Source: Ectopseudomonas toyotomiensis (GTDB lineage Bacteria; Pseudomonadota; Gammaproteobacteria; Pseudomonadales; Pseudomonadaceae). Taken from it: a DNA stretch of 64,000 nt. The stretch is from NCBI RefSeq assembly GCF_900115695.1, contig NZ_FOXK01000006.1:186001-250000 (forward strand). The letters run 5' to 3'. Position numbers and translations under genes: made by a program. The notes under the pieces were generated by a model. It made no database searches. It had not been told where the DNA came from and saw only the letters and a list, made by a program, of their open reading frames with translations. Positions 19,419-27,527 of the stretch are shown one piece after another; the first letter of the stretch is position 1; each line of letters begins with the position of its first letter.

Positions 19419-19428
19419 TTGTACACAA
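19419..19428. promoter_or_regulatory. GntR-type box upstream of gntR
   Basis: TTGTACACAA, a variant of the palindrome TTGTATACAA, lies in the divergent 19315-19907 region on the gntR side; autoregulation is likely. Confidence 0.5.
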
Positions 19429-19653
19429 GTCAATCAGCCATCACACCATTCGTTGTATGACGTCATAGCTGACCCTCGCCCGCATATCACCCACCTCTGA
19501 GCGCAGAACAACAAATTCTTTCTTTATATACAGCCGTCCTCTCAGTTCATTAGCGGCTAAGAACCCAGCCAGTCTGCCGAGACGACACTCGATCGAGCGT
19601 CGTCCTCAATCGAGCAAGAATCCCATCCATTTGTTTTATAAGCATTTTATTTA

Positions 19654-19669
19654 AATCCCTGAGGGGATT
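19654..19669. promoter_or_regulatory. Inverted repeat in the AT-rich divergent region
   Basis: AATCCC-TGAG-GGGATT is a perfect 6-4-6 inverted repeat in the AT-rich middle of the 593-base gap. A second, wider pair (AATGCAA at 19719-19725 and TTGCATT at 19741-19747) lies beside the GntR-type box. Neither resembles the two recurring operators; the binding protein is unknown. Apart from these and the listed boxes I see no gene in the gap. Confidence 0.35.
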
Positions 19670-19749
19670 GTCGCCAAATCCATCCGCTTTTCCACCCGCA
19701 GGTTCGACTGGTGCGATTAATGCAACATTAAAAACATTAATTGCATTTT

Positions 19750-19801
19750 TTGTATACAACCGCATAATCGCGCTCGAGTGACTTCTTGACCGCTAGGTCA
19801 A
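19750..19801 (+). promoter_or_regulatory. Paired GntR-type and RutR-like boxes before the AzgA-type permease
   Basis: TTGTATACAA, a perfect palindrome, is at 19750-19759. TTGACC-GCTA-GGTCAA, with perfect outer arms, is at 19786-19801. A weaker GntR-type site (CGGTACACAA, 19874-19883, eight of ten matches) lies just before the ribosome binding site. The arrangement suggests that both regulators control the permease. Confidence 0.6.
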
Positions 19802-19907
19802 CAACTTAGCCAGGAAGCACCACCGAAAACACCGCCTGCCTCAGAGAGCATTGTTCTTGCGCAAGGCTCTGGGCGGTACACAACAAGAGAGATGAGGAGT
19901 ACCCGCT

Positions 19908-21248
19908 GTGGAAAGCGTCAAACAAGAACAACACGCGAATCAACTGGCAAGAGGTGGCCTGCTCGACCGCTTCTTCAAACTGACCGAGCACCGCACCACC
20001 ATCAAGACCGAGCTGCTGGCCGGCCTGACGACCTTCGTCACCATGGCCTACATCATCTTCGTCAACCCCAACATCATGGCCGGCGCCGGCATCGACCACG
20101 GCGCCGCCTTCGTCGCCACCTGCATCGGCGCAGCCCTGGGTTGCTTCCTGATGGGCCTTTACGCCAACTGGCCAGTCGGCCTGGCACCGGGCATGGGTCT
20201 GAACGCCTTCTTCACCTACACCGTAGTCGGTGAAATGGGCTATAGCTGGCAAATCGCCCTCGGCGCGGTATTCATCTCCGGCGTGCTGTTCATGATCATG
20301 AGCCTGTCGAAGATCCGCGAATGGCTGCTCAACAGCATCCCGATGAGCCTGCGCTTCGCCATGGGCGCCGGGGTCGGCCTGTTCCTCGGCCTGATCGGCC
20401 TGAAGACCGCCGGTATCGTCGTCGACAGCCCGGCCACCCTGCTGACCATGGGTTCGTTCAGTAACCCTTCGGCGCTGCTCGCCGCCGTGTGTTTCCTGTT
20501 GATCGCCGTGCTCAGCCATCGCAACGTGTTTGGCGCCATCCTCTTCAGCATGCTCGGCGTGACCGCCATCGGCTGGGCCCTGGGCCTGGTGGAGTACGGC
20601 GGCCTGGTGTCGATGCCGCCGAGCCTGGCGCCGACCTTCCTGGCCATGGATATTGCCGGCGCGTTCAACGTGGCGATGATCAGCGTGATTCTGGCCTTCC
20701 TCTTCGTGAACATGTTCGACACCGCCGGCACCTTGATGGGCGTGGCCCATCGCGCCAACCTGGTGGATGAAGACGGCAAGATTCACAACCTGTCCAAGGC
20801 ACTGAAAGCCGACTCCACTTCCAGCGTGGTGGGCGCCATGGTCGGTTGCCCGCCGGTAACCAGCTACGTGGAAAGCGCCTCGGGCGTCGCCGCCGGCGGC
20901 CGCACCGGGCTGACCGCAGTGACCGTAGGCCTGCTGTTCCTCGCGGCGATGTTCTTCGCCCCGCTGGCCGGCATGATCCCGGCGTACGCCACCGCCGGCG
21001 CGCTGATCTACGTGGCGATGCTGATGATGAGCGGCATGGCGCACATCGATTGGAAGGACCACACCGACACCATCCCAGCCATCGTGACCGTGGTGATGAT
21101 GCCGCTGACCTTCTCCATCGCCAACGGTATCGCCCTGGGCTTTCTTACCTACGCGACGCTGAAGCTGCTGACCGGCCAAAGCGACAAGGTCTCGCTGAGC
21201 CTGTACGTGCTGTGCGTGATCTTCATCGCCAAGTTCGCCTTCCTCTGA
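19908..21248 (+). CDS. AzgA/PbuG-type purine permease
   Basis: This 446-residue integral membrane protein belongs to the AzgA-like branch of NCS2 nucleobase transporters, usually proton symporters for adenine, guanine or hypoxanthine. Recognisable features are LAGLTTFVTMAYIIFVNPNIM in the first helix, the GLAPGMGLNAFFTYTVV loop, and MFDTAGTLMGVAH and TSYVESASGVAAGGRTGLTA around the substrate site, with about 12-14 hydrophobic segments. The start is GTG at 19908, preceded by GAGGAG. It is divergent from the GntR gene and beside the guaD/xdh genes, which fits import of guanine or hypoxanthine for oxidation. The exact base transported is an inference. Confidence 0.88.
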   Translation: MESVKQEQHANQLARGGLLDRFFKLTEHRTTIKTELLAGLTTFVTMAYIIFVNPNIMAGAGIDHGAAFVATCIGAALGCFLMGLYANWPVGLAPGMGLNAFFTYTVVGEMGYSWQIALGAVFISGVLFMIMSLSKIREWLLNSIPMSLRFAMGAGVGLFLGLIGLKTAGIVVDSPATLLTMGSFSNPSALLAAVCFLLIAVLSHRNVFGAILFSMLGVTAIGWALGLVEYGGLVSMPPSLAPTFLAMDIAGAFNVAMISVILAFLFVNMFDTAGTLMGVAHRANLVDEDGKIHNLSKALKADSTSSVVGAMVGCPPVTSYVESASGVAAGGRTGLTAVTVGLLFLAAMFFAPLAGMIPAYATAGALIYVAMLMMSGMAHIDWKDHTDTIPAIVTVVMMPLTFSIANGIALGFLTYATLKLLTGQSDKVSLSLYVLCVIFIAKFAFL

Positions 21249-21271
21249 CGGCAAACACCCCGCGCTGATCG

Positions 21272-21298
21272 AAGCCCCGGCCCTGTGCCGGGGCTTTT
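21272..21298 (+). terminator. Terminator after the AzgA-type permease
   Basis: AAGCCCCGGC-CCTGT-GCCGGGGCTTTT is a strong stem followed by a T-run, 24 bases after the stop codon. Confidence 0.85.
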
Positions 21299-21381
21299 CG
21301 TTTGGCCCGTCAACCGCAGGCAGGCAAGCTCGTCGCAAGCATATCGCCGGCCCCGACTTTCATCCGGGCCACGGTTCGCTC

Positions 21382-21459
21382 GTAGGGTGCGCCGCGCGCA
21401 CCAGCTTCGAAGCGCTGCACGGTGCCACGTGGGGCTACGGTGCGCACGGCGCACCCTAC
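21382..21459. repeat. REPIN-like element, copy 3
   Basis: GTAGGGTGCGCCGCGCGCACC and GGTGCGCACGGCGCACCCTAC enclose a longer loop than in other copies. It lies between the convergent permease and uraH genes; the rest of 21249-21560 shows the terminator and nothing else. Confidence 0.85.
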
Positions 21460-21560
21460 ACGCAGACGAAAAAAAGCCCGCAGTGTGAGCGGGCGTAAGG
21501 ACTCAAACGAGTCTGAGGGTGACAAGCATTCGTCTGGCAGGCGTCTGGCCCGCCAGTCAC

Positions 21561-21914
21561 TCAGCTACCGCGGTAGGTGGAGTAGCTGTAGGGAGAAATC
21601 AGTAGCGGCACGTGGTAGTGCTCCTGGCCGGCATCGATGCCGAAGCGCAGGACCACAACATCGAGAAATGCCATATCCGGCAGTTTCACGCCACGGGCGC
21701 GGTAGTAGTCACCAGCGTGGAAATGCAGTTGGTAGACGCCTGTGCGGTAGTCATCACCCTGCAGCACTGGCGCATCGCAACGGCCATCGTGGTTGGTGGT
21801 AACGCTGTTGATCAGTTCCAGCTGCGCGCCTTCGACGCGGTACAGCTCGACCTTGATGTCACTCCCTGGGCAGCCGTGCGCGGCATCCAGTACATGTGTA
21901 GTCAAACGTCCCAT
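21561..21914 (-). CDS. uraH: 5-hydroxyisourate hydrolase
   Basis: UraH, a transthyretin-related protein, hydrolyses 5-hydroxyisourate (the product of urate oxidation) to OHCU, the substrate of UraD. The 117-residue length is typical. Diagnostic features are the N-terminal LTTHVLDAAHGCPG (catalytic His), a conserved Arg in the GRCDAP region, HYHVPLLISPYSYSTYRGS, and the C-terminal YRGS tetrapeptide that marks enzymes rather than transthyretin hormone carriers. The N-terminus shows no signal peptide, so it is cytoplasmic. It diverges from the puuE-uraD-allA-puuD operon across a 402-base gap with two GntR-type boxes. Confidence 0.95.
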   Translation of the reverse strand: MGRLTTHVLDAAHGCPGSDIKVELYRVEGAQLELINSVTTNHDGRCDAPVLQGDDYRTGVYQLHFHAGDYYRARGVKLPDMAFLDVVVLRFGIDAGQEHYHVPLLISPYSYSTYRGS

Positions 21915-22051
21915 GGGTCTCGGATGCCCGCGGCGCCTGGCGCCCTACGAACACCACACCTCCTCTGCTCTGTTGAAATCGGATCGTCGCAGTGCTCCGA
22001 CGCAGTGGCAGGATAGCACGCAGATCGAATATAAAACATTTTTCCAATAAA

Positions 22052-22061
22052 TTGTACACAA
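22052..22061. promoter_or_regulatory. GntR-type box between uraH and puuE
   Basis: TTGTACACAA lies in an AT-rich stretch about 138 bases upstream of uraH, identical to the box before gntR. Confidence 0.5.
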
Positions 22062-22232
22062 TAAATTCAATTGGAATGCTATCCATGCACCAAACCGGAT
22101 CACTGCTCACATCATCACCAGCCAGCAGCCACGGCATAACCAGCGCGCATTGCTGACCACCTCGGCAATTTTTTCGCTGTGGCACGCAGAGAAGAAAATG
22201 ATGAAAAGTCGATTTACAAACGGCAACTAACT

Positions 22233-22242
22233 TTGTATACAA
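22233..22242. promoter_or_regulatory. GntR-type box upstream of puuE
   Basis: TTGTATACAA, the perfect palindrome, ends 74 bases before the puuE start. With the box at 22052 it brackets the divergent uraH/puuE promoter region. No RutR-like box was seen here. Confidence 0.55.
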
Positions 22243-22316
22243 TTACTCATCCCGGTCGCGTAGCCGTCGATTACCCGGCACGCAGAGACCGCAACGTTCC
22301 AGATAGGAAGACTGCA

Positions 22317-23258
22317 GTGAACGCTGATTACCCACGCGATTTGATCGGCTACGGCGCAAACCCTCCCCACCCGCACTGGCCGGGCGATGCCCGCATCGCC
22401 CTGTCTTTCGTGCTCAACTACGAAGAAGGCGGTGAACGCAACATTCTTCACGGGGACAAGGAGTCCGAGGCCTTCCTCTCCGAGATGGTCGCTGCTCAGC
22501 CACTGCAGGGTCAGCGCAACCTGTGCATGGAGTCGCTCTACGAGTACGGCAGCCGCACCGGTGTCTGGCGCCTGCTCAACCTGTTCAAGAAGCACGACAT
22601 CCCGCTGACCATCTTCGCCGTGGCCATGGCCGCCCAGCGTCACCCCGAGGTGATCCGCGAGATGGTCACCGCCGGGCATGAGATCTGCAGCCATGGCTAT
22701 CGCTGGATCGACTACCAGAACATGGACGAAGCCACCGAGCGCGAGCACATGCTCGAGGCCATCCGTATTCTCACCGAGCTGACTGGTGAACGCCCGCTGG
22801 GCTGGTACACCGGGCGCCTGGGCCCGAACACCCGACGCATCGTGCGCGAGGAAGGCGGTTTCCTCTACGACTCCGACACCTACGACGACGACCTGCCCTA
22901 CTGGGACCCGGCCAGCACCACAGAGAAACCGCACCTGGTGATCCCCTACACCCTGGACACCAACGACATGCGCTTCACCCAGGTACAGGGCTTCAACAAG
23001 GGCGACGACTTCTTCGAATACCTCAAGGATGCCTTCGATGTGCTCTACGCCGAGGGTGAAGCCGGCGCACCGAAAATGCTGTCGATCGGCATGCATTGCC
23101 GCCTGCTCGGCCGCCCTGCGCGCCTCGCCTCGCTGGCGCGCTTCATCGACTACGTCAAAAGCCACGACAAGGTCTGGTGCGCCCGCCGCATCGACATCGC
23201 CAAGCACTGGCATGCCACCCACCCCTTCCGCGCGACCGAACAAGAGAACCGCCCATGA
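22317..23258 (+). CDS. puuE: Allantoinase, PuuE type
   Basis: PuuE opens the ring of allantoin to allantoate. It belongs to the polysaccharide deacetylase (NodB) fold and is unrelated to the amidohydrolase AllB. The 313 residues include the family N-terminus DYPRDLIGYGANPPHPHWPG, LSFVLNYEEGGE, EYGSRTGVWRLLNLF, HEICSHGYRW, YTGRLGPNTRR and GMHCRLLGRPAR. The start is GTG at 22317, with AGGAAG just upstream. The frame is open further upstream, but that part contains the GntR-type box and so is regulatory. It is the first gene of puuE-uraD-allA-puuD, overlapping uraD by ATGA. Confidence 0.94.
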   Translation: MNADYPRDLIGYGANPPHPHWPGDARIALSFVLNYEEGGERNILHGDKESEAFLSEMVAAQPLQGQRNLCMESLYEYGSRTGVWRLLNLFKKHDIPLTIFAVAMAAQRHPEVIREMVTAGHEICSHGYRWIDYQNMDEATEREHMLEAIRILTELTGERPLGWYTGRLGPNTRRIVREEGGFLYDSDTYDDDLPYWDPASTTEKPHLVIPYTLDTNDMRFTQVQGFNKGDDFFEYLKDAFDVLYAEGEAGAPKMLSIGMHCRLLGRPARLASLARFIDYVKSHDKVWCARRIDIAKHWHATHPFRATEQENRP

Positions 23259-23770
23259 GCCGTTTCCAGACCCTTACCCCTTCCCAGCTCAGCCGCGAGG
23301 CCTTCGTTGCCGCCTTCGCCGACATCTACGAGCACTCGCCCTGGGTCGCCGAGAAAGCCTATGACCTCGGCCTGGACGAAAGCGTGGACGACATCGACAG
23401 CCTGCAACAGCGCATGGCCGATATCCTCCTGTCCGCCAGTCATGAGGCGCAGCTGGCACTGATCAACGCGCACCCGGACCTGGCCGGCAAGGCTGCAGTA
23501 CGTGGCGAATTGACCGCCTCCAGCACCGCCGAGCAATCCGGTGCAGGCATCCACGAATGCACCGCCGAGGAGTTCGCCCGTTTCACCGAACTCAACGACG
23601 CCTACAAGGCCAAGTTCGGCTTCCCCTTCATCAAGGCCGTCAAGGGCAGCAACCGCCACCAGATCCTGGCCGCCTTCGAGGAGCGTATTCACAACACGCC
23701 GGAGCAGGAGTTCACCACCGCCCTGGCCGAGATCAACAAGATCGCCATGTTCCGCCTGCAGCAGCTGTAA
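23255..23770 (+). CDS. uraD: OHCU decarboxylase
   Basis: UraD decarboxylates 2-oxo-4-hydroxy-4-carboxy-5-ureidoimidazoline to S-allantoin, completing urate oxidation after PuuD and UraH. The 171 residues carry the helical family motifs: FVAAFADIYEHSPWVAEKA, INAHPDLAGKAA (catalytic His), STAEQSGAGIHECTAEEF, and FGFPFIKAVKGSNRHQIL. The ATG at 23255 overlaps the puuE stop, indicating coupled translation. In P. aeruginosa, as I recall it, an allantoicase gene follows here; in this window allA starts only 41 bases later. Confidence 0.95.
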   Translation: MSRFQTLTPSQLSREAFVAAFADIYEHSPWVAEKAYDLGLDESVDDIDSLQQRMADILLSASHEAQLALINAHPDLAGKAAVRGELTASSTAEQSGAGIHECTAEEFARFTELNDAYKAKFGFPFIKAVKGSNRHQILAAFEERIHNTPEQEFTTALAEINKIAMFRLQQL

Positions 23771-23811
23771 GCGCTGCAGTCCCCCACCCGAACAGAACAA
23801 GTAGAACAGCC

Positions 23812-24315
23812 ATGCGTAGCCTGACCATCGAGCCCCTGAGCAAAGAAACCTTCTCCCCTTTCGGTGACGTGATCGAAACCGACGGCAGCGACTTCTTCAT
23901 GATCAACAACGGTTCCACCCGCCGCTATCACAAGCTGGCCACGGTGCAGACCGCACAGCCGGAGGACCAGGCCATCATCAGCATCTTCAGCGCCGAGTCG
24001 CTCGAGATGCCGTTGACCATCCGCATGCTGGAACGCCATCCGCTGGGCAGCCAGGCTTTCATTCCGCTGCTCGGCAACCCCTTTCTGATCGTGGTCGCGC
24101 CAGTTGGCGATGTACCTGTATCAGGGTCCGTCCGTGCCTTCCTAAGCAATGGCAGGCAGGGCATCAATTACCATCGCGGCGTCTGGCACCACCCGGTGCT
24201 GACGATCGAAAAGCGGGATGACTTCCTGGTGGTTGATCGCAGTGGTTCCGGCAACAACTGCGATGAGCATTTCTTCAATGAGGACGAGCTCCTTCTCCTC
24301 AACCCCCACCAATAA
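23812..24315 (+). CDS. allA: Ureidoglycolate lyase
   Basis: AllA splits ureidoglycolate to glyoxylate and urea. The 167-residue, cupin-like protein shows the usual landmarks: LTIEPLSKETFSPFGDVIE at the start, FFMINNGSTRRYHKLA, the metal-region ERHPLGSQAFIPL, and GINYHRGVWHHPVLTI. The ATG at 23812 starts the conserved N-terminus; the open frame upstream is an out-of-frame overlap with uraD. Its substrate is normally made from allantoate by allantoicase, or indirectly by an amidohydrolase route, and no such gene is adjacent. The glyoxylate product feeds gcl-hyi-glxR-ttuD downstream in the window. Confidence 0.93.
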   Translation: MRSLTIEPLSKETFSPFGDVIETDGSDFFMINNGSTRRYHKLATVQTAQPEDQAIISIFSAESLEMPLTIRMLERHPLGSQAFIPLLGNPFLIVVAPVGDVPVSGSVRAFLSNGRQGINYHRGVWHHPVLTIEKRDDFLVVDRSGSGNNCDEHFFNEDELLLLNPHQ

Positions 24316-24362
24316 GAGAAGCCCGGGGCTGGCGTGCCTCCCCCGGGAAAGAGGTACAGATC

Positions 24363-25700
24363 GTGGAAGCACATTTCACCGAATGGCTAAACCTGGGCAT
24401 CCGCTGGATCCATATGATCACCGGTATCGCCTGGATCGGCGCATCGTTCTATTTCGTCTGGCTGGAGAACAACCTCAACCGGAGCAACCCACGCGAGGGC
24501 CTGTCGGGCGACCTCTGGGCGATTCACGGCGGCGGTATCTACCACCTGGAAAAGTACAAGCTGGCTCCGCCGAAAATGCCGGAGAACCTGCACTGGTTCA
24601 AATGGGAGGCCTATGCCACCTGGCTGTCGGGCGTCGCCCTGCTGCTGGTGGTGTACTACCTCAACCCCAGCCTGTACCTGGTCAAGCCGGGCGTAGAGCT
24701 GTCCCCGGCAATGGGCATCGCCATCGGCCTCGGTTCCATGGCGCTCAGCTATGTGATCTACCACTTCCTGTGCGATTCGCCGCTGGGTAAACGCCCCGCC
24801 CTGCTCGGCGCCGTACTGTTCGTGCTGATCATCGCCGCCGCCTATGGCTTCAGCCAGATCTTCAGCGGCCGCGCGGCGTACATTCATGTCGGTGCGATCA
24901 TCGGCACCATCATGGTCGGCAACGTGTTCTTCACCATCATGCCGGCCCAGCGCGCGCTGGTTAAGGCCATCGAAACCAACACCACGCCCGATCCGCTGCT
25001 GCCGGCCAAGGGCCTGCTGCGCTCGCGCCACAACAACTACTTCACCCTGCCGGTGCTGTTCATCATGATCAGCAACCACTTCCCGAGCACCTACGGCAGC
25101 CAGTACAACTGGGCGATCCTGGCCGGGATCGCGATCCTGGCGGTGTTGGTACGTCACTACTTCAACACCCGCCACGACAGCAGCAAGTACGTCTGGACCC
25201 TGCCGGCCGCAGCCCTGGGCATGATCTGCCTGGCTTACGTCACCGGCCCGCAAACGAAATCGGTCAGCGCACCGGCAACGGCTCAAGCCCCGGCGATCAA
25301 GTACGCTCCCGTTCCTGCTACCGGCCGCCCTGGCAACCCCTCCACTACCAGCGAGCCTGCTGCAGAGGAAACCCAAGCAAAAGCCGATGCCAGCGAGGAT
25401 TCAACCACTGCCGCTGACAGCGCGACACCTGCTGCCAGCACCGATTTTGCCCAAGTCGAAAGCGTGATCCACGAGCGTTGCACCGTGTGCCACTCGTCCA
25501 GCCCCACCAGCCCGATGTTCAGCACCGCACCGGCCGGTTTCATGCTCGACACCCCCGAGCAGATGAAAGCGCAGGCAGCGAAGATCCACGCGCAAACCGT
25601 GGCCACGCAGATCATGCCGCTGGGCAATATCACCCAGATGACCCAGGACGAACGCGACATGATTGGCAGCTGGATCGCCAAAGGCGCTCAGATCAACTGA
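24363..25700 (+). CDS. puuD: Membrane urate hydroxylase with cytochrome c domain
   Basis: PuuD oxidises urate to 5-hydroxyisourate and hands electrons to the respiratory chain, in place of soluble uricase. The 445 residues have about eight N-terminal transmembrane helices (from WIHMITGIAWIGASFYFVWL to about residue 295), then an Ala/Pro/Thr/Glu-rich linker of some 70 residues, and a C-terminal mono-haem cytochrome c domain with CTVCH and a likely axial Met in QIMPLGN. The start is GTG at 24363 after AGAGG. Haem attachment to this domain would need the Ccm system, encoded at 45-52 kb in this window. It ends the puuE operon and is followed by two hairpins. Confidence 0.95.
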   Translation: MEAHFTEWLNLGIRWIHMITGIAWIGASFYFVWLENNLNRSNPREGLSGDLWAIHGGGIYHLEKYKLAPPKMPENLHWFKWEAYATWLSGVALLLVVYYLNPSLYLVKPGVELSPAMGIAIGLGSMALSYVIYHFLCDSPLGKRPALLGAVLFVLIIAAAYGFSQIFSGRAAYIHVGAIIGTIMVGNVFFTIMPAQRALVKAIETNTTPDPLLPAKGLLRSRHNNYFTLPVLFIMISNHFPSTYGSQYNWAILAGIAILAVLVRHYFNTRHDSSKYVWTLPAAALGMICLAYVTGPQTKSVSAPATAQAPAIKYAPVPATGRPGNPSTTSEPAAEETQAKADASEDSTTAADSATPAASTDFAQVESVIHERCTVCHSSSPTSPMFSTAPAGFMLDTPEQMKAQAAKIHAQTVATQIMPLGNITQMTQDERDMIGSWIAKGAQIN

Positions 25701-25709
25701 TTGCCACAC

Positions 25710-25743
25710 ATGTCGCGCCCATGAGTGGGCGCGACATCTTTTT
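25710..25743 (+). terminator. Terminator after puuD
   Basis: ATGTCGCGCCC and a matching GGGCGCGACAT arm around a short loop are followed by CTTTTT, 10 bases after the puuD stop. Confidence 0.85.
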
Positions 25744-25750
25744 ACACCCA

Positions 25751-25785
25751 TGAACCGCCGGCAGCGTAAGCTGACCGGCGGTTCA
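25751..25785 (+). terminator. Second hairpin after puuD
   Basis: TGAACCGCCGG and CCGGCGGTTCA arms are followed by GTTTTTG. It directly follows the first terminator and ends at a GntR-type box, insulating the next promoter. Confidence 0.65.
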
Positions 25786-25789
25786 GTTT

Positions 25790-25844
25790 TTGTGCACAAT
25801 CCATAAATAAATTGTTTTTAACCATGTCCACAAGTTGTATAGTC
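25790..25844 (+). promoter_or_regulatory. GntR-type boxes before the urate/xanthine permease
   Basis: TTGTGCACAA, a perfect palindrome, is at 25790-25799. A half-site version, TTGTATAGTC, is at 25835-25844. They lie 105-160 bases before the permease start. No RutR-like box was found in this gap. Confidence 0.5.
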
Positions 25845-25948
25845 GGCACATCCTGACCGATCGGACAATTTTCGATTGATCGGAGCAGAGGTGCCGTGAA
25901 GCCTCGTGTAAGCCCATGACCATATAAAAACAACTGGCAGGCTATGAC

Positions 25949-27451
25949 ATGACCACAGACAGCAACACCCAAGCCCCAGCTGCGCCCGTCGGCAACAGCG
26001 ACCTGATCTATCAGCTGGACGACACGCCAGCTTTCGCCCCGGCCATCTTCGCGGCGCTGCAGCATGTGCTGGCCAGCTTCGTCGGCATCATCACCCCTAC
26101 CCTGATCGTCGGCAGTGCTCTAGGCCTCGGCGCCCATGTGCCTTATCTGGTGAGCATGGCGCTGTTCGTCTCCGGCCTCGGCACCTTCGTCCAGGCCAAA
26201 CGCATCGGCCCTATTGGTTCCGGCCTGCTGTGTCTGCAGGGCACCAGCTTCGGCTTTCTCAGCGTGATTCTCAGCGCCGGCTTCATCGTCAAGGGCCGTG
26301 GCGCCAGCGAGGAGGAGATACTCGCTACGCTGTTCGGCATCTGCTTCTGCGCCGCCTTCGTCGAGATTGCCTTCAGTCAGTTCATCAACAAGCTGCGCAA
26401 GGTCATCACACCGGTGGTGACCGGCACCATCATCTGCCTGATGGGGCTGTCGCTGATCAAGGTGGGCATGACCGACCTCGCCGGCGGCTATGGCGCGCCG
26501 GACCTCGGCGCCCTGCACCACCTGGCCCTCGGCGGCCTGGTGCTGGGCACCATCGTCGTGCTCAACCGCGCGTCCTCGCAGGTATTGCGCCTTTCTGCGG
26601 TGATCATCGGCCTGACCCTGGGCTTCGCAGTGGCCTGGTTCACCGGCAGGGTGGACTTCGCCAACATGGCCGAGGTACCGCTGATCAGCGTGCCGCAACC
26701 GTTCAAATACGGCTTCGGCTTCGACTGGATCGCCTTCGTGCCGATTGCCGTGATCTTCCTGATCACCCCGCTGGAAACCGCAGGCGACCTGACCGCCAAC
26801 TCGATCATCTCCAAACAGCCGGTCAAGGGTCCGCTGTACATGCGCAGGATCAAATCCGGAGTGCTGGCCGATGGCTGCAACTCGGCGGTCGCCGCCATGT
26901 TCAACAGCCTGCCGATGACCACCTTCAGCCAGAACAACGGGGTGATCCAGCTCACCGGCGTGGCCAGCCGTCATGTGGGTTTCTACATCGCCAGCATCCT
27001 GGTGCTGCTGGGCCTGTTCCCGGTGGTCGGCGCGGTGCTGCAGCTGATGCCCAAGCCGGTGCTCGGTGGCGCCACCCTGATCATGTTCGGCACCGTCGCG
27101 GTGGCCGGTATCAAGATTCTCAGCGAAGCCGGCCTGCACCGCCGCAACGTCCTGATCGTGGCCATTTCCCTGGGCCTGGGCCTGGGTGTAGCCGGCGTAC
27201 CGGACGTGCTCTCGCACATGCCGGACGTACTGAAGAACATCTTCGGCTCTCCCATCACCATCGGCGCCTTCAGTGCCATCGCGCTGAACATCTTCCTGCC
27301 CGACGAGAGCCACGAAGTCGAGGAAGATGACTACGACCCCGAGGCGCACCTGCACACCGTGCTGCAGAACCGCCCGGACGATGCAGCCATCGACGACAAC
27401 AGCCTCAAGACCCTCAGCCGCGACCTCGACCCGGCAGCCCGACCGAGCTGA
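25949..27451 (+). CDS. NCS2 urate/xanthine permease
   Basis: This 500-residue protein belongs to the NCS2/NAT family (UraA, XanQ, UacT). It shows the family's LQHVLASFVGIITPTLIVG N-terminus with the conserved Gln-His, GPIGSGLLCLQGTSFGFL, VVTGTIICLMGLSLIKVG, and the substrate-site signature around ITPLETAGDLTANS and TTFSQNNGVIQLTGVASRH, in about 14 transmembrane segments. The SQNNGVIQLTGVASR signature is that of xanthine/urate rather than uracil carriers. An acidic C-terminal tail (EVEEDDYDPEAH) is cytoplasmic. The context (puuD upstream, an outer-membrane nucleoside channel downstream) supports urate or xanthine import. UacT or XanQ identity is not assigned. Confidence 0.9.
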   Translation: MTTDSNTQAPAAPVGNSDLIYQLDDTPAFAPAIFAALQHVLASFVGIITPTLIVGSALGLGAHVPYLVSMALFVSGLGTFVQAKRIGPIGSGLLCLQGTSFGFLSVILSAGFIVKGRGASEEEILATLFGICFCAAFVEIAFSQFINKLRKVITPVVTGTIICLMGLSLIKVGMTDLAGGYGAPDLGALHHLALGGLVLGTIVVLNRASSQVLRLSAVIIGLTLGFAVAWFTGRVDFANMAEVPLISVPQPFKYGFGFDWIAFVPIAVIFLITPLETAGDLTANSIISKQPVKGPLYMRRIKSGVLADGCNSAVAAMFNSLPMTTFSQNNGVIQLTGVASRHVGFYIASILVLLGLFPVVGAVLQLMPKPVLGGATLIMFGTVAVAGIKILSEAGLHRRNVLIVAISLGLGLGVAGVPDVLSHMPDVLKNIFGSPITIGAFSAIALNIFLPDESHEVEEDDYDPEAHLHTVLQNRPDDAAIDDNSLKTLSRDLDPAARPS

Positions 27452-27469
27452 CCCCTGGTGTAGACCCAA

Positions 27470-27493
27470 CTCCCGGCGGCACGCCGCCGGGAG
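27470..27493 (+). other. GC hairpin between permease and tsx-like gene
   Basis: CTCCCGGCGGC-AC-GCCGCCGGGAG is a perfect stem without a T-run, midway between the permease stop and the porin start. It is probably a partial terminator or an RNA-stability element that sets the expression ratio of the two genes. Confidence 0.55.
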
Positions 27494-27527
27494 ACGCACG
27501 CTTGCACTCCAACAATAAGGAAAACCG

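Noticed and set aside
19806..21338. A 510-codon open frame antisense to the AzgA-type permease
   Set aside because: His/Gln/Gly-rich shadow translation; the permease on the plus strand has clear family motifs.
22062..22090. Sigma-54-like promoter (TTGGAATGCTATCCATGCA) before puuE
   Set aside because: The GG-to-GC spacing is 12 instead of the required 10, so it does not fit the sigma-54 consensus.
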